The notes under the pieces: model-generated | Databases searched by the model: none | Told to the model about the DNA's origin: nothing | What the model saw: only the letters and a program-made list of their open reading frames with translations | DNA from: Plantago elongata | Taxonomy: Eukaryota > Streptophyta > Magnoliopsida > Lamiales > Plantaginaceae | Assembly: GCA_036897095.1 (NCBI GenBank) | Contig: JAYMSP010000472.1 | Span: forward strand, 1 to 50,308 | DNA length: 50,308 nucleotides | Direction: 5' to 3' | Shown here: piece by piece, positions 37,272 to 49,810 of the stretch | Numbering within the stretch: the first letter of the stretch is position 1 | Layout: each line of letters begins with the position of its first letter | Made by a program: the position numbers and the translations under genes

Positions 37272-40200
37272 CTACAGATTAGTCGAAGTGAAAAACCACC
37301 TCTTTTGTAGCTCAAGGGAATTATTCAGTCTGGTCACCTCGGATAGACTCAGAGATGAATTGACTGCCATGAACTGCTGTTGAGGCTGAGAGAAACGCTG
37401 CTGATACATTGCAGATTGTACATGCGGCAATAGAGATTGGGAATAGTTTTGCTGCAAAGCTGAGTCCCTTCCGCCATGTTTCCAGTCTGCTAATACAGGA
37501 GCCGCGACTCCCCCATGATTATACTGGGTTTGAAGGTTAAAGTGCCGCTGTTGTGGCCAGAACAGCTGTCCCAATGGCTCCATAACTCTCCTGTCAAGCG
37601 GGTTGGTAATAAATGAAGGGACTTGCACCTGAATTTTAGCCAACAAGAAAGGAATTTTCCATCAGCACACAATTACCATGAAGTGATAGCATTTTTGCAC
37701 TAAGCATGCCCATGGAAACATTTTTAATAGCTCTTAATTGCGACGATTTATAAATGTTATAGAAGTATTTCACAAATATATGAAAAAACATTGTAGTTTT
37801 GAGTAAATTGCATAACGTAAGAGAATAGTTTGATTTTGGTATGAGTCATGAGTCACCTGCAGGGGGTGATCTGGTACTCTTTTAAGTTTTTCCAACTTCA
37901 ATCATTCAACTAAGATGACAAATTCATATAGGACGATTAAAAATGGCAATAGCTTATCTGGTGAGTGTGCCAGCTTGTTACCTGTTGTGATGCTGTAGGT
38001 GAACTTTGCCCTAGGGAATGAGAGGAATAACCATTCCGGGGCAGTGAGAAAGGCATGACAAACTTATTTTGTGACTGCAGATACGATGCTTGAAGTTTCC
38101 TCCAAGCCTCGCTATTGTTTCCAAATCCATTAATGCCTTCTCTGCCTTTCATATGACCATCTATAGTGCCTAGAGGTGAGAAATCTGTACCCTGCAAAAG
38201 CTTTCAGGATTCATACACACAAAAGAAAGAAATGAAATAACCTTATTCAGTAGTTCAGAACTCACTTGTTTTGTCGAAGGGCTTGAAACAGATGAGGCTT
38301 TAAATGGCATCTGCTGGTCTTGAATGAGCCTCTGGTGCAAAAGAAGCGCATTTTGTATTTCAGCTGTAGACTTCTCAGAACCAGAATTTCTCATGCCACT
38401 AGAAGATACACAACCATTTCCTTGTTCGTTTATCATCTTGATAGGCACACACCGTGCACCTTCAAAAGTACTTAGTTGGGAATGCTTCTCCTGTAATCTT
38501 TCATTTTCCCCAGAAACTTGCAAGACATTTATGAGGCGACAGATATGTACATGAGAGGAATTTCTCTTCCAATGAGCCTTCGAACCAATTCCAACTTCAG
38601 TATGCTACAGGAGTTGCAGAGAAAAGAGAGACGGAAATACATTGGTCAATTTACACGAGCAATAATATATCAAAAAATCTCAGGAAGGATCTAGCTGGAC
38701 AACTGCATCCTCTGCCCTACATGCAAACTTGTGCCAAATCCTGATATACTAATTTTTAGTGCGCAAAATTCCCTCATGCTTCAGAAACTCATCACTAAAA
38801 TCCTTTCCAAAATTAGCATGTGTATTTGCACCAAGGGTGCGTAAATTATGTGCACTAAAAAAATTGGAGAATATTTTGCGCAATTTATAGAATGTAGGTC
38901 TACATTTGTTTTCCCAGGATCTAGCATACCTTGTCAGTACCCATAGTGTTCTTATTCACTTGAAGCTTCGTATTGGAGACGGCATTCTCCAACCAGGCAG
39001 GAAGTCTGTTGGTTTATGATATAGAATTAGTTTCGTCCAGATATAAGGCAAAAAGGAGGATATCAGATGATGCTTCAAAGAAGTAAAATTAAAAAGATTA
39101 TGGTGGAGCATACCCTTGTGTGACTTGCGTCTTAGAGTTTGGATCTCGTGGCGGCAACAACTTCGGAGATTGATATGAACCTGCAATCAGAAGCCAAAGG
39201 TCAATAGGTTCAAAATAGTAATGCTATGAATTATTTCCAAGAAGAAAAGATAAAGAAGACGATGAAGGCAACTGTCAAACATCATTAAGTGCCATAAAAA
39301 TCTTACCGAAGCTTCTCTTCACTCTAGGTTTATAAGAGCGCTTTTCAGACTGAGCAAAATGAGTTGCATCCTGTAAAACATGATAAACTGTTAATATACT
39401 CCCTATGGTCAAACAAGAAGTTAACATATGAAAACTGGATTCTTGAGGCAAACCTGTATCGGGGCAGCTGCCTGTTCATTACTTCTGTTAATGTCCAAAA
39501 ATGGCATCTTTTGTCTGCCATATAACAACTAAGTTAGAAGCAAGCCCATATAGATTGTACATTGACAAAGGAGCCACTAAACATCTGGAGCCAGACCTTA
39601 TATCTACTTGAACCCCAGGAGTGTCAGACTGTTTTCCAAAGGCTAAGTCAGTTTTCACAGCGTCACGTAGGGACGGGAACTTGTAACTTTTTGATGTCGA
39701 GTCCACTAACTTCTGAGAATGAGTGGCTACCTCATCTGAGGCTCTTGTGCTGATTTTCTTGGACTCCTCTATCAAGGTGGCATTCACCGCATCTGTTTAT
39801 CGTGGAAGCTAGATCAGAAACACACATGCAATATGCAAATGATGTTCATAACACAGAAAACAGGCAGTAAAAGTCGCTAACCTCCATTTGCAGTTGTAGA
39901 GGATTTGGTTTTGGAAGATTCATGGTTTGTTCCAGATTTATTAGTCTTGGTTGCATCAGAGAACATTTCAGCCAAAGCATGGAGAGTCTGGGCAACTTCT
40001 TTTTCATCCTTTGTTAAGCGTCCTTTTTTCTGAAAAGGGAGTTAAATCAATTATCATATCAAGTCTTCATGTCAGAGTCAGAGCTGCAATTCACAATCCA
40101 CAATTCAATACCTTATTCCGTTTGGATTTTTTCGCATGACTCTTGTGTTGTGCAGCTTCATTAGAATCATGATTCTGCTCTGACACAATTGGGAAAGGCG

Positions 40201-41080
40201 GAGTTATTGATTCACGCGCCCTCTTCTTGATGGCTACATTGTTAAAACAAACCATAATGAAGAAATTTTATAAGTACCAGTGATCAGGAGCTTTAAATGA
40301 TCGATACAACTAGCACGTGCGAATCTACATATTGACTCAAAGATTCAGCATTTAATCCATCTAACTATAGCACACAGCTAAACTGCAAGAGAAAGTAAAC
40401 AAAATCCTAAGAATCTCCATCAACAAAAATGCACAAAAGCAAGCAATTTTCGTAAAACTTTACAAAAACAGATAATTCGACTAGGTCACTGTCCACTAGC
40501 TTAAAACACTTCTCTTATTATTCTTATTTTTTTACACTGGTTTCAGAATACATGTTCATGCCAAAGTAGCAGAATTAAACCGGCCAAACAATGTTCATGC
40601 CAAGGTGCATAAAGTGAACTTCAGATTGCAGCAACAAAAAAGAACCAATGGTACTTAAAGAGACAGCAAATTTCCTCCATAGACCCACCATGTACTACAA
40701 GTCTACAACCCAATTCAACAAGTGGGCTCCAGTTAGCTTTTATCAAAACCACAATAGAAACAACCACTCCAATTAACAAGAGACTTGCTGTTGCTAAATT
40801 AAGAGTTCCAACAACAACTCATTGTGACTTTGTAATTAATACATACCGGACCGTTGCTTCCTAGGAACAATGGAATAATCTACTCCACCACCACTATCAT
40901 CAAGAAGCTGCAACAAATATAATGAAGTATAATCAGAGAAAGAAGAAAGAAAAGTAAAAAGTGTCAATAGTTATTTTCAATCTCAACCTTCTTTACCTTT
41001 CTGGATAACTTGTCATTCTTGTCAATTCCACCAGTACTGGTCTGGAATTCATCTTCAACCATCAATCCAACAGACCCCAT
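37272..41080 (-). CDS. Unrecognised plant protein, 12 exons, 594 aa
   Basis: I could not name this family. Exons in transcript order are 41080-40997, 40907-40847, 40233-40112, 40029-39882, 39792-39597, 39514-39454, 39370-39307, 39180-39114, 39005-38930, 38604-38266, 38191-37982 and 37628-37272. Every intron is GT-AG and the phases sum to 595 codons including the stop, so the model is strongly constrained. Seen features are an acidic start (MGSVGLMVEDEF), then LLDDSGGGVDYSIVPRKQRS. A basic stretch with two NLS-like clusters follows (KKRAR; KKSKRNKKKGR at about residues 83-93). TKDEKEVAQTLHALAEMF is helical, and further on come LPAWLENA and HWKRNSSHVHICRLINVLQV. The C-terminal third is Gln/Ser-rich (Q-rich near 530-570). 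There is no signal peptide or membrane segment. A nuclear regulatory or scaffold role is inferred from the NLS clusters and Q-rich tail only. Confidence 0.85.
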
Positions 41081-41639
41081 TAGCCTCTTTCACACCCTTG
41101 TAAACTCAAACCTCTTTGACAACACAAGTTTCTAAAGTTGAGCACTGAAACAGACAAAAGGACAAAACTTCAACAAGAAAATGGCAACACAAGAAACAAA
41201 AGAATCAGCCCAAAAGAAGAATATCCAGAGATGGAAGAAACACAGGATGCGATAAAGTGGCTTATGAAAGAAAAAAAACTATCTATTCACAAAGACCAAA
41301 AACATAGCACCAAACAAGAATACACGCAAATAAAGACAAGAATCCATTGATAGCTTTTTGTTGTTTAGTAGTTGGTGTAAATCAAACAAGAAATCAAGGA
41401 CCTTTGTGTAAATTCTCATCAAATAACAGATGTAGTAGATTCTTCAGATAGACATGCAGCAAAGCTTTCATTTTTTAATAAAAGTGACAAAAGAGACAGC
41501 GACACCTGTGATTCACTCACTGAAAACTCCTCCAAGACCCTGTTTTGATTCAATCCCAACTCGGTATATGCATTTTCAGATCTTTCTATCTCTGTTTCTT
41601 GAAGAAAAACTCATCCACAGAGAAAAGGGAAAATTAAAG

Positions 41640-41695
41640 AGAAGTGTGTAGAGAGAGAAAGAGAAGAGAGAGATTGAAGTTTGTTTTGATGAGGA
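41640..41695 (-). promoter_or_regulatory. CT-rich leader or core promoter of the unknown gene
   Basis: On the minus strand this is a CT/TC-rich run (the + strand reads AGAGAGAGAAAGAGAAGAGA). It lies about 560-615 bp before the start codon. Such pyrimidine patches are common at plant transcription starts and leaders. The region 41081-41640 may include a leader intron that I cannot place. Confidence 0.4.
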
Positions 41696-41699
41696 AAGG

Positions 41700-43780
41700 A
41701 AACGGTGGATGGGTGTCCTTTTTATCAGTCGATGCTCAGAAAGAATCAGATTCTATTCTTTAACATCATCACTCACTCACACTATACACTTTGACACACA
41801 GATACTGAGATACAAAAAAATATCAAGAAACAGAGATGGAAATGAACAAATTGACAAAGCAGTTGATAGATAGATAACAAGTAAAGTTGACAAATGATGC
41901 AATGCATTAGAGGATTTCAATCATAAAAGCCCAAGAGACAAAAAAGGTGAAATCTTTTTTCCGTTTTTTGGAAAAGAAAGCATTTATTACTAGAGAGCTT
42001 AATCACAGAAGAAGAAAGAAGCATTAATTAACAGAAAGAATTCGAACTGAATGGAAAAGATCGCATTTTTATCCCATGTACCCGAGAAAAAGCATGCTTC
42101 ACTGCGTGTTTGGTGCAGTGGAGAAGAAGGAAGAAGATACTACTACAGTTACAGTACTTGATGTGAGTAACAGAGAAAATGAAAAGGTGAAAGAAAGTGG
42201 ATTGCGTTTTGGAAAATGGGTTCAAGTAACGAATCATGCTTTTTAACTCTTCTCTTTTTCTCAGACTTTTATTTAATTAAATATTAAATTAGAAAAATTT
42301 TACTCTAAATATCATAAAAGCAGTCTGATGTGGCAGCCACGTAGGATGGCTGTAATCATTTATTCAGGTTTTACCAATATTTACGCGTGAGTGTCATGTG
42401 TGGTGCGTGATTCGGTTGAGGAGCTGGATTGAACTCACGCATTTGACCTCCATGAGTTGCAATTTCAATTATTGGAAGAGAAAATGGTGAAAAGGTTGAT
42501 AATAAAATGACATAACTCTCTAATTTGGAACTTGAGTTTGGGAATGTTAGAATATAGAGTATTATAACTAAACTATTCATGAAGCATAAATAGGGAAGAG
42601 AACTGCATGATATATGGATCAGAAGTACCGTTTAGTAGTGTTGTTTAATGAGTCGGGTATTTTTATCTTCGAGTTCGACTCGGCTCGATATAGCTTATCG
42701 AAACGAGTCGAGTGGAGCCTTACTTTATCTTACCGATCCTTGATAAAGCTCGACTTGCATAAAATGTTACTGATTAAAAATTCTTTACTATAAGTAATGT
42801 ATTTTATGAGTGAATATATTACATGTGAAGCATCATTAGTTTAGTTAATGTAACATTGTGTCTTTGGTCACATAAATGAGTATGACAAGAAGCACATTGT
42901 ATTATAATTTGTTGTCTCGTTTATAGTCTTTAATAATAATAATTTAGTGTAAATTGCAATTGTTATCCTAATTAAAAGGAATAACACTTCAAACGCGTTT
43001 AAGTACCAATAACTTGTGACATTATACCATCAACTACTTCTGGCATTACCTAAAAAAATGGCACTAAATTATGTTTTGTAACAAAGAAACAAAATTTAAC
43101 AATGCTAAATATGAGTTATATTGTAGTGTACAAACGATGTTCTGATAGTTATATATACAGAATCAAGGTCCTTATATTTATCCAATTGTGGAGGTTCTTA
43201 TATTCTTCCAATTCTTCCAATTGACATCAAGAGCTAGATACCTAATTCATTAATTGTCGAAATTGATTCAATAAATGTCGTGTTAACATGCTATTTTTTA
43301 GATGGCTCTACTAACTATGACTACATGAAAATTATACAAAGAATTCACATTAAATCAATTGATGTCAGTTCTTAATAATTATTTTGAATTAAATATAGGG
43401 TTTCTATGTTGTCACCAGATAATGATGGTAATTTGGTTTCTAAACATGAAGTTTCAATGGATAAATGATGATTGTATGATTCTATATATAATGAAAAAGT
43501 GCACAAATTGTAATTTTCTGCAATGTTGATTCTCACATGTTTAATTGTGAATGCTTGGAAAAGTTTGCAAAATAACTTTGAGGGTGATAATAGTGTGAGG
43601 GACAGTGAGGTTAGGATGTTTCATCTAATATTTGTTTGATCCCCAATAAATTTAAATGCTAGGAGGTCCTATTCTAATAAGAAACTAGTGCATACAGTTG
43701 TGAGGTCTTTTGTCTTCTAGATTTGAAACTAGGTTGTGTGTTTTAGATGATGATAAACATTTGCCTACTACGGATTTACT
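41700..43780. other. Intergenic, no gene
   Basis: AT-rich DNA. Near 42640-42760, GAGTCGGGT, CGAGTTCGACTCGGCTCG and AACGAGTCGAG form a short clustered GAGTCG/CGACTC repeat typical of subterminal transposon DNA, without identifiable ends. The stretch 43395-43500 may be the upstream edge of the Helitron remnant. Confidence 0.4.
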
Positions 43781-43789
43781 GTTCTTGTG

Positions 43790-44330
43790 AACAATCTTCA
43801 AAACTATAAAATGAGTCCTGAAATTACACTACCTGATTCATTAGAGAATTAGGTGATAATATATCTATCATTGTTGATATTACATACACATCATTATTAG
43901 AGCACTTGATCAATCCGTTATTAGGTCCAAATCACTTTATTGATCAAGCCACTCAAGCACGCACCTACAAATGACATTCATGAGATTAATGAATACATCA
44001 CATCTAAAATTAATGGTGAGTTCATTGAAAATTTGAGCACAAATAGCCTGAGCTGACTGGATAATGTCGATGAGGATAAATCTGAAGTGCTCATTGTCAA
44101 GATTTTTGAACAGTATAAATTGTTCCAGCCTTCCAAACTACATGCATATGATTGTTCTTAAGGTTGGTCGCATGATCATGCTTTTGTATAACATTGATTA
44201 GGCTTCGGAATAAATCTTGAAAAGCATGTTATCAAAGTAAAGATGATATCTAGAATAAATGGTGAAAAAATATATTAATATGTACCTAGAATGATGATGA
44301 ATCCATCGAACATCACAAAATACTTCGTTG
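43790..44330 (+). pseudogene. Helitron RepHel helicase fragment (Pif1-like), decayed
   Basis: Three blocks lie in order but in broken frames. KMSPEITLPDSLEN is near 43808-43850. APTNDIHEINEYITSKINGE starts at 43961. LPNYMHMIVLKVGRMIMLLY with NID starts at about 44128, then a stop, and VPRM occurs near 44282. They match the order of the plant Helitron helicase C-terminal region (APTN..V..IN, then L.LKVG..VMLLRNID, then the V.IPRI motif). Multiple stops and shifts occur. Helitron ends (TC...CTRR with a 3' hairpin) were not identified, so element limits are unknown. Confidence 0.7.
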
Positions 44331-44775
44331 TTTTGATAGTAGACTATAAAAAAATGGTGTGCAATCACTATAAATAAAAGTCAGGCCAGTCTCTTGCTCA
44401 TGTAGGAGTATACCTTCCGACACCACTTTTAGCCATGGCAACTATATGTTGCACTCCAGAGTTATGAGCCAAAAGAATCTCAAGATACTTATATGTAATG
44501 ACGAATGCAACAAATATGATACTACTACAGATGTTGTACACGTACAAGGTCTTCGACAAACTATAAAGTATTTTATACTTGAATTACTCTTAACACATTA
44601 GATTAACTCTACTATAAATTTTCATTTACATGAAAAGATTCACTTAAATTGAACTTTATATTGCAATATTGTCTGGAATATCAAATAATCTAGCTAGTAT
44701 ATATTCATTTTAAGCATATTTTGTATTTTAATGATATATGTATTGCATGTTTTGTGTCACTTCCATTTTGTTTAT

Positions 44776-45767
44776 TAGGGGTGACCGTTCGAATTAATCC
44801 GATCCGATTCGATTCGAACTTCGGATAATCCGAAGTTTCGGACCAACTGAGGGTCAATCCATAATCTAATCCGAATGGTTCGGATCGGATTCAGATGAAT
44901 CCGCCCTGGATCGGATTTTTTCGGATTAATCCGAAAATAAAAATACTACTTCTTCTTCTTCTCCTCAAAAACAGTCATAATCAAAAATGGATTCCAATTC
45001 ACAAAAACCCAAAACCCTCAAACTACTATGTAGCTACGGCGGCCGGATTCTCCCCTGCTACCCCGACGGCAAGCTCCGTTACAATGGCAGCGATACCCGC
45101 GTCCTCTCCGTCGACCGATCAATTTCCTTTTCCGGTTAGTCCACTTTCCAATCCACAATTCCTCAATCAGATTCAGATGAATATGATTCATATCAACTTC
45201 TTCAGATGGGAGCGGGCCGAGCGGCTGAGACTTGAGAAAGTGACAAGATGCCGAGACCGAGACGGATGACGGGATGAGACGGTGAGATGACCGAGACCGA
45301 CTGAGTGAAATGACCGAGACCGACTGACGGGAACGAGATGAAATGGTCTGAGACGGGATGACGGGAAGTTGGGAATGACGTCGCCGCCTCGCCGATCGTC
45401 CGATAGAGGAGAGACAGTGTGAGCAACCGGTGCCGACCGAAACTGATGAGGCAATGACGGCGCTGTGAATGAATGACCGAGTGAGACTGTGAGAAATTGA
45501 GAATGACTGAATCTGAGACATAGGGTTTGGCCGTTTGGGTTTACAAAGTCTGAGACATAGTTGCTACTTAGACTTAAAAACGTTTTTGGCATTGGGGTTT
45601 TTTTTCCGGATTAAATTCGGATTATCCGAAAATCCGACGGATTTAATCTGATCCGAAATCCGAAAAACTGAAAAATGCCAACCTGAAATCCGATCCGAAT
45701 ATATATAGCGGATCGGATCGGTTCGGGTTGTCAGATTTTCGGTTTTCGGATTTTTTGGTCACCCCTA
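44776..45767. mobile_element. Non-autonomous hAT-type element, complete, 992 bp
   Basis: The termini are TAGGGGTGACC (44776-44786) and its exact inverse GGTCACCCCTA (45757-45767). The flanking 8-bp duplication TTGTTTAT (44768-44775 and 45768-45775) is perfect. This combination defines a hAT-superfamily insertion. Subterminal DNA is packed with CGGATTAATCCG, TCCGATCCGAA and related inverted motifs at both ends. The interior (about 44950-45550) is GC-rich and includes a GACCGAGACCGACTGA tandem repeat (45255-45345). No transposase is present. Long frames inside (for example 45018-45521, minus) are Arg/Ser-rich and look compositional. Confidence 0.92.
45250..45350. repeat. GACCGAGACCGACTGA tandem repeat inside the hAT element
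   Basis: The motif recurs three times with GGGATGA and GAACGAGATGAAATG linkers. The local GC content is far above the flanks. Confidence 0.7.
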
Positions 45768-46100
45768 TTGTTTATCCAATACACGTCGAATCTCGACTGG
45801 TCAAGAAACTATGTTCAAGTTTTTGTTGTTTATTAAGGTATGTATAGCAAAACAAGTTAGTTAGTTGATTAGGTAGGTTATATTATGTTTATTTTCTAAG
45901 AAAGTATTTAATAAAATAATTAGCTGAAGTGGATGATTTGTTTAATATAATTTTAACGACAAATAAGGTCACTTATATTTTTTAATAAGCTATATGTTAA
46001 TGTGTTCATTATATCAACTAGCTTACAAAGCAACTAACTAGGTTGTTCTACATAACATGTTTATTTTGAAAATAAATTCATTAGATAGTTAAGATATATA

Positions 46101-46390
46101 CACTATAAAAATGTTAGTGAACAGAGACGGACCCATTCGTCTATGTTCCCCAGCGATTCGTCGCTGGATCCTCCAGCGACGAATAAAATCGTCGTCGCTG
46201 GTTATACCGGTCCGTCCCTTTTTAACGACGGATAATTATCCGTCGCTAGAATTGGCGTCCCTAATTCGTTTGTAGCGACGGATAACTATTCGTCGCTACA
46301 TCAAATGAATGAATTAGGGACACTCAGAGCGTCCCTAATCTGTTCGAGGAAGAATCCGTCGCTATTTCTTCCGTCGCTGACCTGGGACCT
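46101..46390. mobile_element. CACTA element terminus with subterminal repeats
   Basis: CACTATAAAAATGTTAGTG at 46101 is a typical CACTA (En/Spm) terminus. The next 290 bp contain about ten copies of AGCGACGGAT or its inverse, several paired into palindromes such as ACGGATAATTATCCGT near 46227-46242. These are the transposase-binding type of subterminal repeats. This is the 3' end relative to the transposase genes (minus strand) that follow. The other terminus is not in the window. Confidence 0.85.
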
Positions 46391-46636
46391 ATTTTTTTAA
46401 AATATTAAAATATCTTGTTTTTGTCACCTATTTTCACACGATAACAATGTTTAATAATATAACTCGATAAAGTATTCAAATAAACGTGATTTGTCGAAAT
46501 AAAAGTGACTCGTCGAATAAAAAGTATCCAAATGTAATAGTAAACATCCATATGAACTAAAGCGGTAACTAAGAATCCGTGGACAAAATGAAACAAAAGT
46601 ACCTAATCATCCATCCAGAAAAGTGAAAACAAGTAA

Positions 46637-48370
46637 CTACTTCATGATGTGATCAAGAGAAGATGGAGGTGATTCAAATGGAAGTCGTTTTTTGAAAGAG
46701 TCCATCTGGGTCTATAGACAAGTCTGGTTCTCAAGCAACTCATGAATCTGCCTTTGCATGGGAGTCATCATCCGATCGACCTGGCTTTGTGTGTAAAGAG
46801 TAGAGCGTGATCCTCCCATGAGCCTGTGGAATGAAATCTCATATAGTAAATAAGATACAATATTTAAAAATACATAAAATTAGTAATGTGGATCTTAAAT
46901 AAAGCATTATTGAAACATACCGCAGTGGTCTCAGCTTTGTTGTCTATCCACACACCATCCTTCCTCTGGTTGGCCTTCTTGAAGTAATCGTACGCAGGCC
47001 CTGGACCATCAGCTGACTGAGACTATTTAACAAACATTTATACAAGAAATAAAACAGTAAGTTAATTGGTATGTCTCATGTCAGAACATAATAACACCAA
47101 ATATGAATCGAGAATTGAAAATACAAAACTAGTAACTAACCTTCATCTTGTAATCTGTGATAGCTACTCGGGTCCCTAGCAGGTGTATGTATGTGCCAAC
47201 ACCACCAGTCGATTGAGACAATTGATTTTGCTGATTTTTTTCAAGCTGTGTCAACTACAACTGGGCCATGCCAGTACTCCGCCCACAAGGGGAGGGCATC
47301 ATCCCCTATCCATTGTAGCTTCTTTTTTTGAGTTCTTCAGAGCTTCTTTCCAGCATAATCATCTTTCTGTACTGGTTCGACCTTACGGTCTCAAAAGTAT
47401 CCCACAGTTGGAGAAGTAAAGCATTGGGGATGTAGTACTTTTTCTACAACATTCCTCGCAACACATAAATGACACTACATAAGCCAAATGTAACAACGAA
47501 TAAAACATAATTAAAATATGACATTGTAATAAAAGTATATCACCCAAGTACAGTGGGTAACATACTACTCAAATATAGTGGCTTACATACCACTCATATT
47601 GTCCTAAAATTTACTAACACAATGGTGACTAACATATTACCCAAGTATAGTGGCTAACATTACACTCACATATAGTGGCTAACATACCACTCATATTGTC
47701 CTAAAATTTACTAACACAATGGTGACTAACATATCACCTGAGTATAGTGGCTAACATACCACACAAATCAACGAAAATTACACACAAGCAACAACTCAAG
47801 ACTTGTAATATTTTAAGCTTACTCTGAGCTCATCGAAGTAGTACTCATTCATGTCATTTGAGAGATCAAAGTGACCACTTCTCCCCGTCCTGTTCTGGTA
47901 ACTCCATCCTCGAATGGAAGGCCTGAGTGAGTGCTCCATGGGCATCATCGGGCCAGAAACTGTTACGAACAAGTGAGATCCAAAATAATAATCAATTAGT
48001 ACATGCGAAATCCGTATATATATACAAGTACAATAATTGAATAGAGTACAAGTGCATATATAGTGCTTACGGATCCTTGTTGATGGGGAACAGAACCGGC
48101 TTGTTCTTCCACATAACATTGTACTCAAAGGCTATGTATGGGCAATCATCAGGGAGTAAATTAGTCCAAGGATCAGTACGTGGGCCACCAGCACCATGAG
48201 GTGTCTGACCAAGACTCGAGCCAGGTGGAGTCTCTGGAATATGGCTCTGGCTGGTGGAACCCTCTTGAAGGGAGAATATGAGGTACCGTGAGAATCAGAA
48301 AGTGGTGTGCCAGATCCACTCGCTCCATGAGTAGGGGGCAATATGTCGGCCTCCTGCGTCGCGGCATCTG
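46637..48370 (-). pseudogene. CACTA second ORF (Transposase_24-like), decayed
   Basis: The minus strand carries exon-like pieces of the CACTA accessory protein. MMPMEHSLRPSIRGWSYQNR and FDLSNDMNEYYFDEL lie at 47817-47948, and HPQCFTSPTVGYFETVRS near 47390-47440. GPGPAYDYFKKANQRKDGVW, then IDNKAETTA, lies near 46925-47010. The C-terminal MGGSRSTLYTQSQVDRMM, ending at a TAG at 46637, follows. The YDYFKKANQRKDGVWIDNKA block matches the conserved Transposase_24 region. In-frame stops occur and exon limits are approximate. Confidence 0.7.
47575..47765. repeat. About 105-bp tandem repeat, two copies, in the CACTA ORF2 intron
   Basis: GTGGCTAACATACCACTCAT, then ATTGTCCTAAAATTTACTAA and CACAATGGTGACTAACATAT, is repeated almost exactly. 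Smaller TATAGTGGCTAACAT units lie between. Confidence 0.85.
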
Positions 48371-48572
48371 CAAATAAATAGAAGAAACACGTATAATGTG
48401 TTAGTAAATGTATTGTGAATTTGCAAATGAACATAAGAATTAAATCACATAAATATTGGATAATTATCAACTAAGAGAATGTAAACATATAACATACACA
48501 TACTTTCGACATCATCTCCTGTGGCAAATCTACATATTCTTTTTTATTTAGTTCTATTTACTCTTCCCTAGC

Positions 48573-49670
48573 CTACACGGATTTTCTAGCACTTTCATAA
48601 ATGTCCTCTTGTTGGAACAAGTTGGAGATTGAGTCATCTTTCGGAATGTATTGAACTCTGGAGCGGACACGAATATGTATCGCACACAACCAGTCTGCCT
48701 TGTCGTGTTTCATGCTTGGATAATCAATGAATATCACTTTGTGTGCTTGAGTAGCCAAGATAAACGGTTCGTACTTCATACTTCCTCCTACGATTAATGT
48801 CAACCATCTCATATTGCTTGTTCCTCCTTGTACCGGTAATAGGAGTAGGATCATACCAATCAACATCGAACATATATGTTCTTTTCAAACAAACCAGGAT
48901 ATTCGAGTCGCACAAATCATTTCAACCTCCCATAGTAATCAAACATATCACACATATCTTTCCCACTAACACACACCCCTGAATTCGTTGTAGCCTTGTC
49001 CGTATCTAAGTTAATCGTGGGGAACCTCATACCATTAAGAATGTACGAGGAGAATGTAGAAACTTGTCTGTTTGGTCCCTCTCCTATAGCTTTTATGTAA
49101 TCACATTTGACATTGTTACCAGGGTCTTGAACATACGCCTTGAACCAAGGTGAAAATTGTACAGGCAACGACTCATCAAGCTGGTCTTCGATCTTATCAT
49201 CTGCTAGTATTGGATTCGTCTCAAGAGAACGCTAGTTGAACTCTCTGTGGTAATGTATCAAAGGTTAATTATTATTAAATAGTTATAAGTTAAACTTAGT
49301 TTGTCTCATTAAAGAAAAAAAACTACTTACTTAGCAAATATCTCCATGTATGGATCAACTTCATCACAATTCGAGAGGACATAGTACTGGGCCGCCTTCA
49401 TTTCCTTAGCATCCATCATTACTTTCTTTTCTTGTCCCATAGGTCTCCCTCACACCCTAAAAACTGAAAGGGAAATGTCATCATCCTCTTGACTTTATAT
49501 GTCTCTGCATTTCTTGCCGGCCTAGATGTCTTTGTTGGTACGTGATCACCAAAGTAGTAGGAGCAGAAGGTGGAAGATTCCTCTCGGATATATGCATTGG
49601 ACATCGATCCCTCAGGCTTACCTTTGTTGCTGACGTCCTTCTTCAGTTGATATAGTTGAAGCGTAGTCAA
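48573..49670 (-). pseudogene. CACTA transposase C-terminal part (DUF4218-DUF4216), broken and truncated
   Basis: Read on the minus strand from 49670, GSMSNAYIREESSTFCSYYF and then KTSRPARNAE match the end of DUF4218. KAAQYYVLSNCDEVDPYMEI follows before a GTAAGT donor near 49333. After an intron, SPWFKAYVQDPGNNVKCDYI starts the linker to DUF4216. DVDWYDPTPITGTRRNKQYE and NRRRKYE come next. Near 48785 a one-base shift leads to YEPFILATQAHKVIFIDYPS and KADWLCAIHIR. The N-terminal Transposase_21 catalytic part is missing: above 49680 the sequence turns to AT-rich DNA and then plastid-derived DNA. Confidence 0.85.
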
Positions 49671-49689
49671 AATACGGTTTTTGGGGATG

Positions 49690-49800
49690 GAATTTGTGGC
49701 GAATACACGCTTATTTTTTTTTACTATATTACTATTACTATATTACTATTACTATATATAGATAATTTTCTAGATATATGAACAATCTAGTTTTTTTACT
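49690..49800. repeat. AT-rich junction with ACTATT microsatellite
   Basis: T9, then TTACTATATTACTATTACTA repeats, separate the truncated CACTA transposase from the plastid-like segment. Confidence 0.7.
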
Positions 49801-49810
49801 CGCCACCAAA

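Noticed and set aside
45018..45592. Arg/Ser-rich minus-strand proteins inside the hAT element
   Set aside because: Three overlapping frames are open because of the GC-rich repeat composition. None has a domain or convincing start context.
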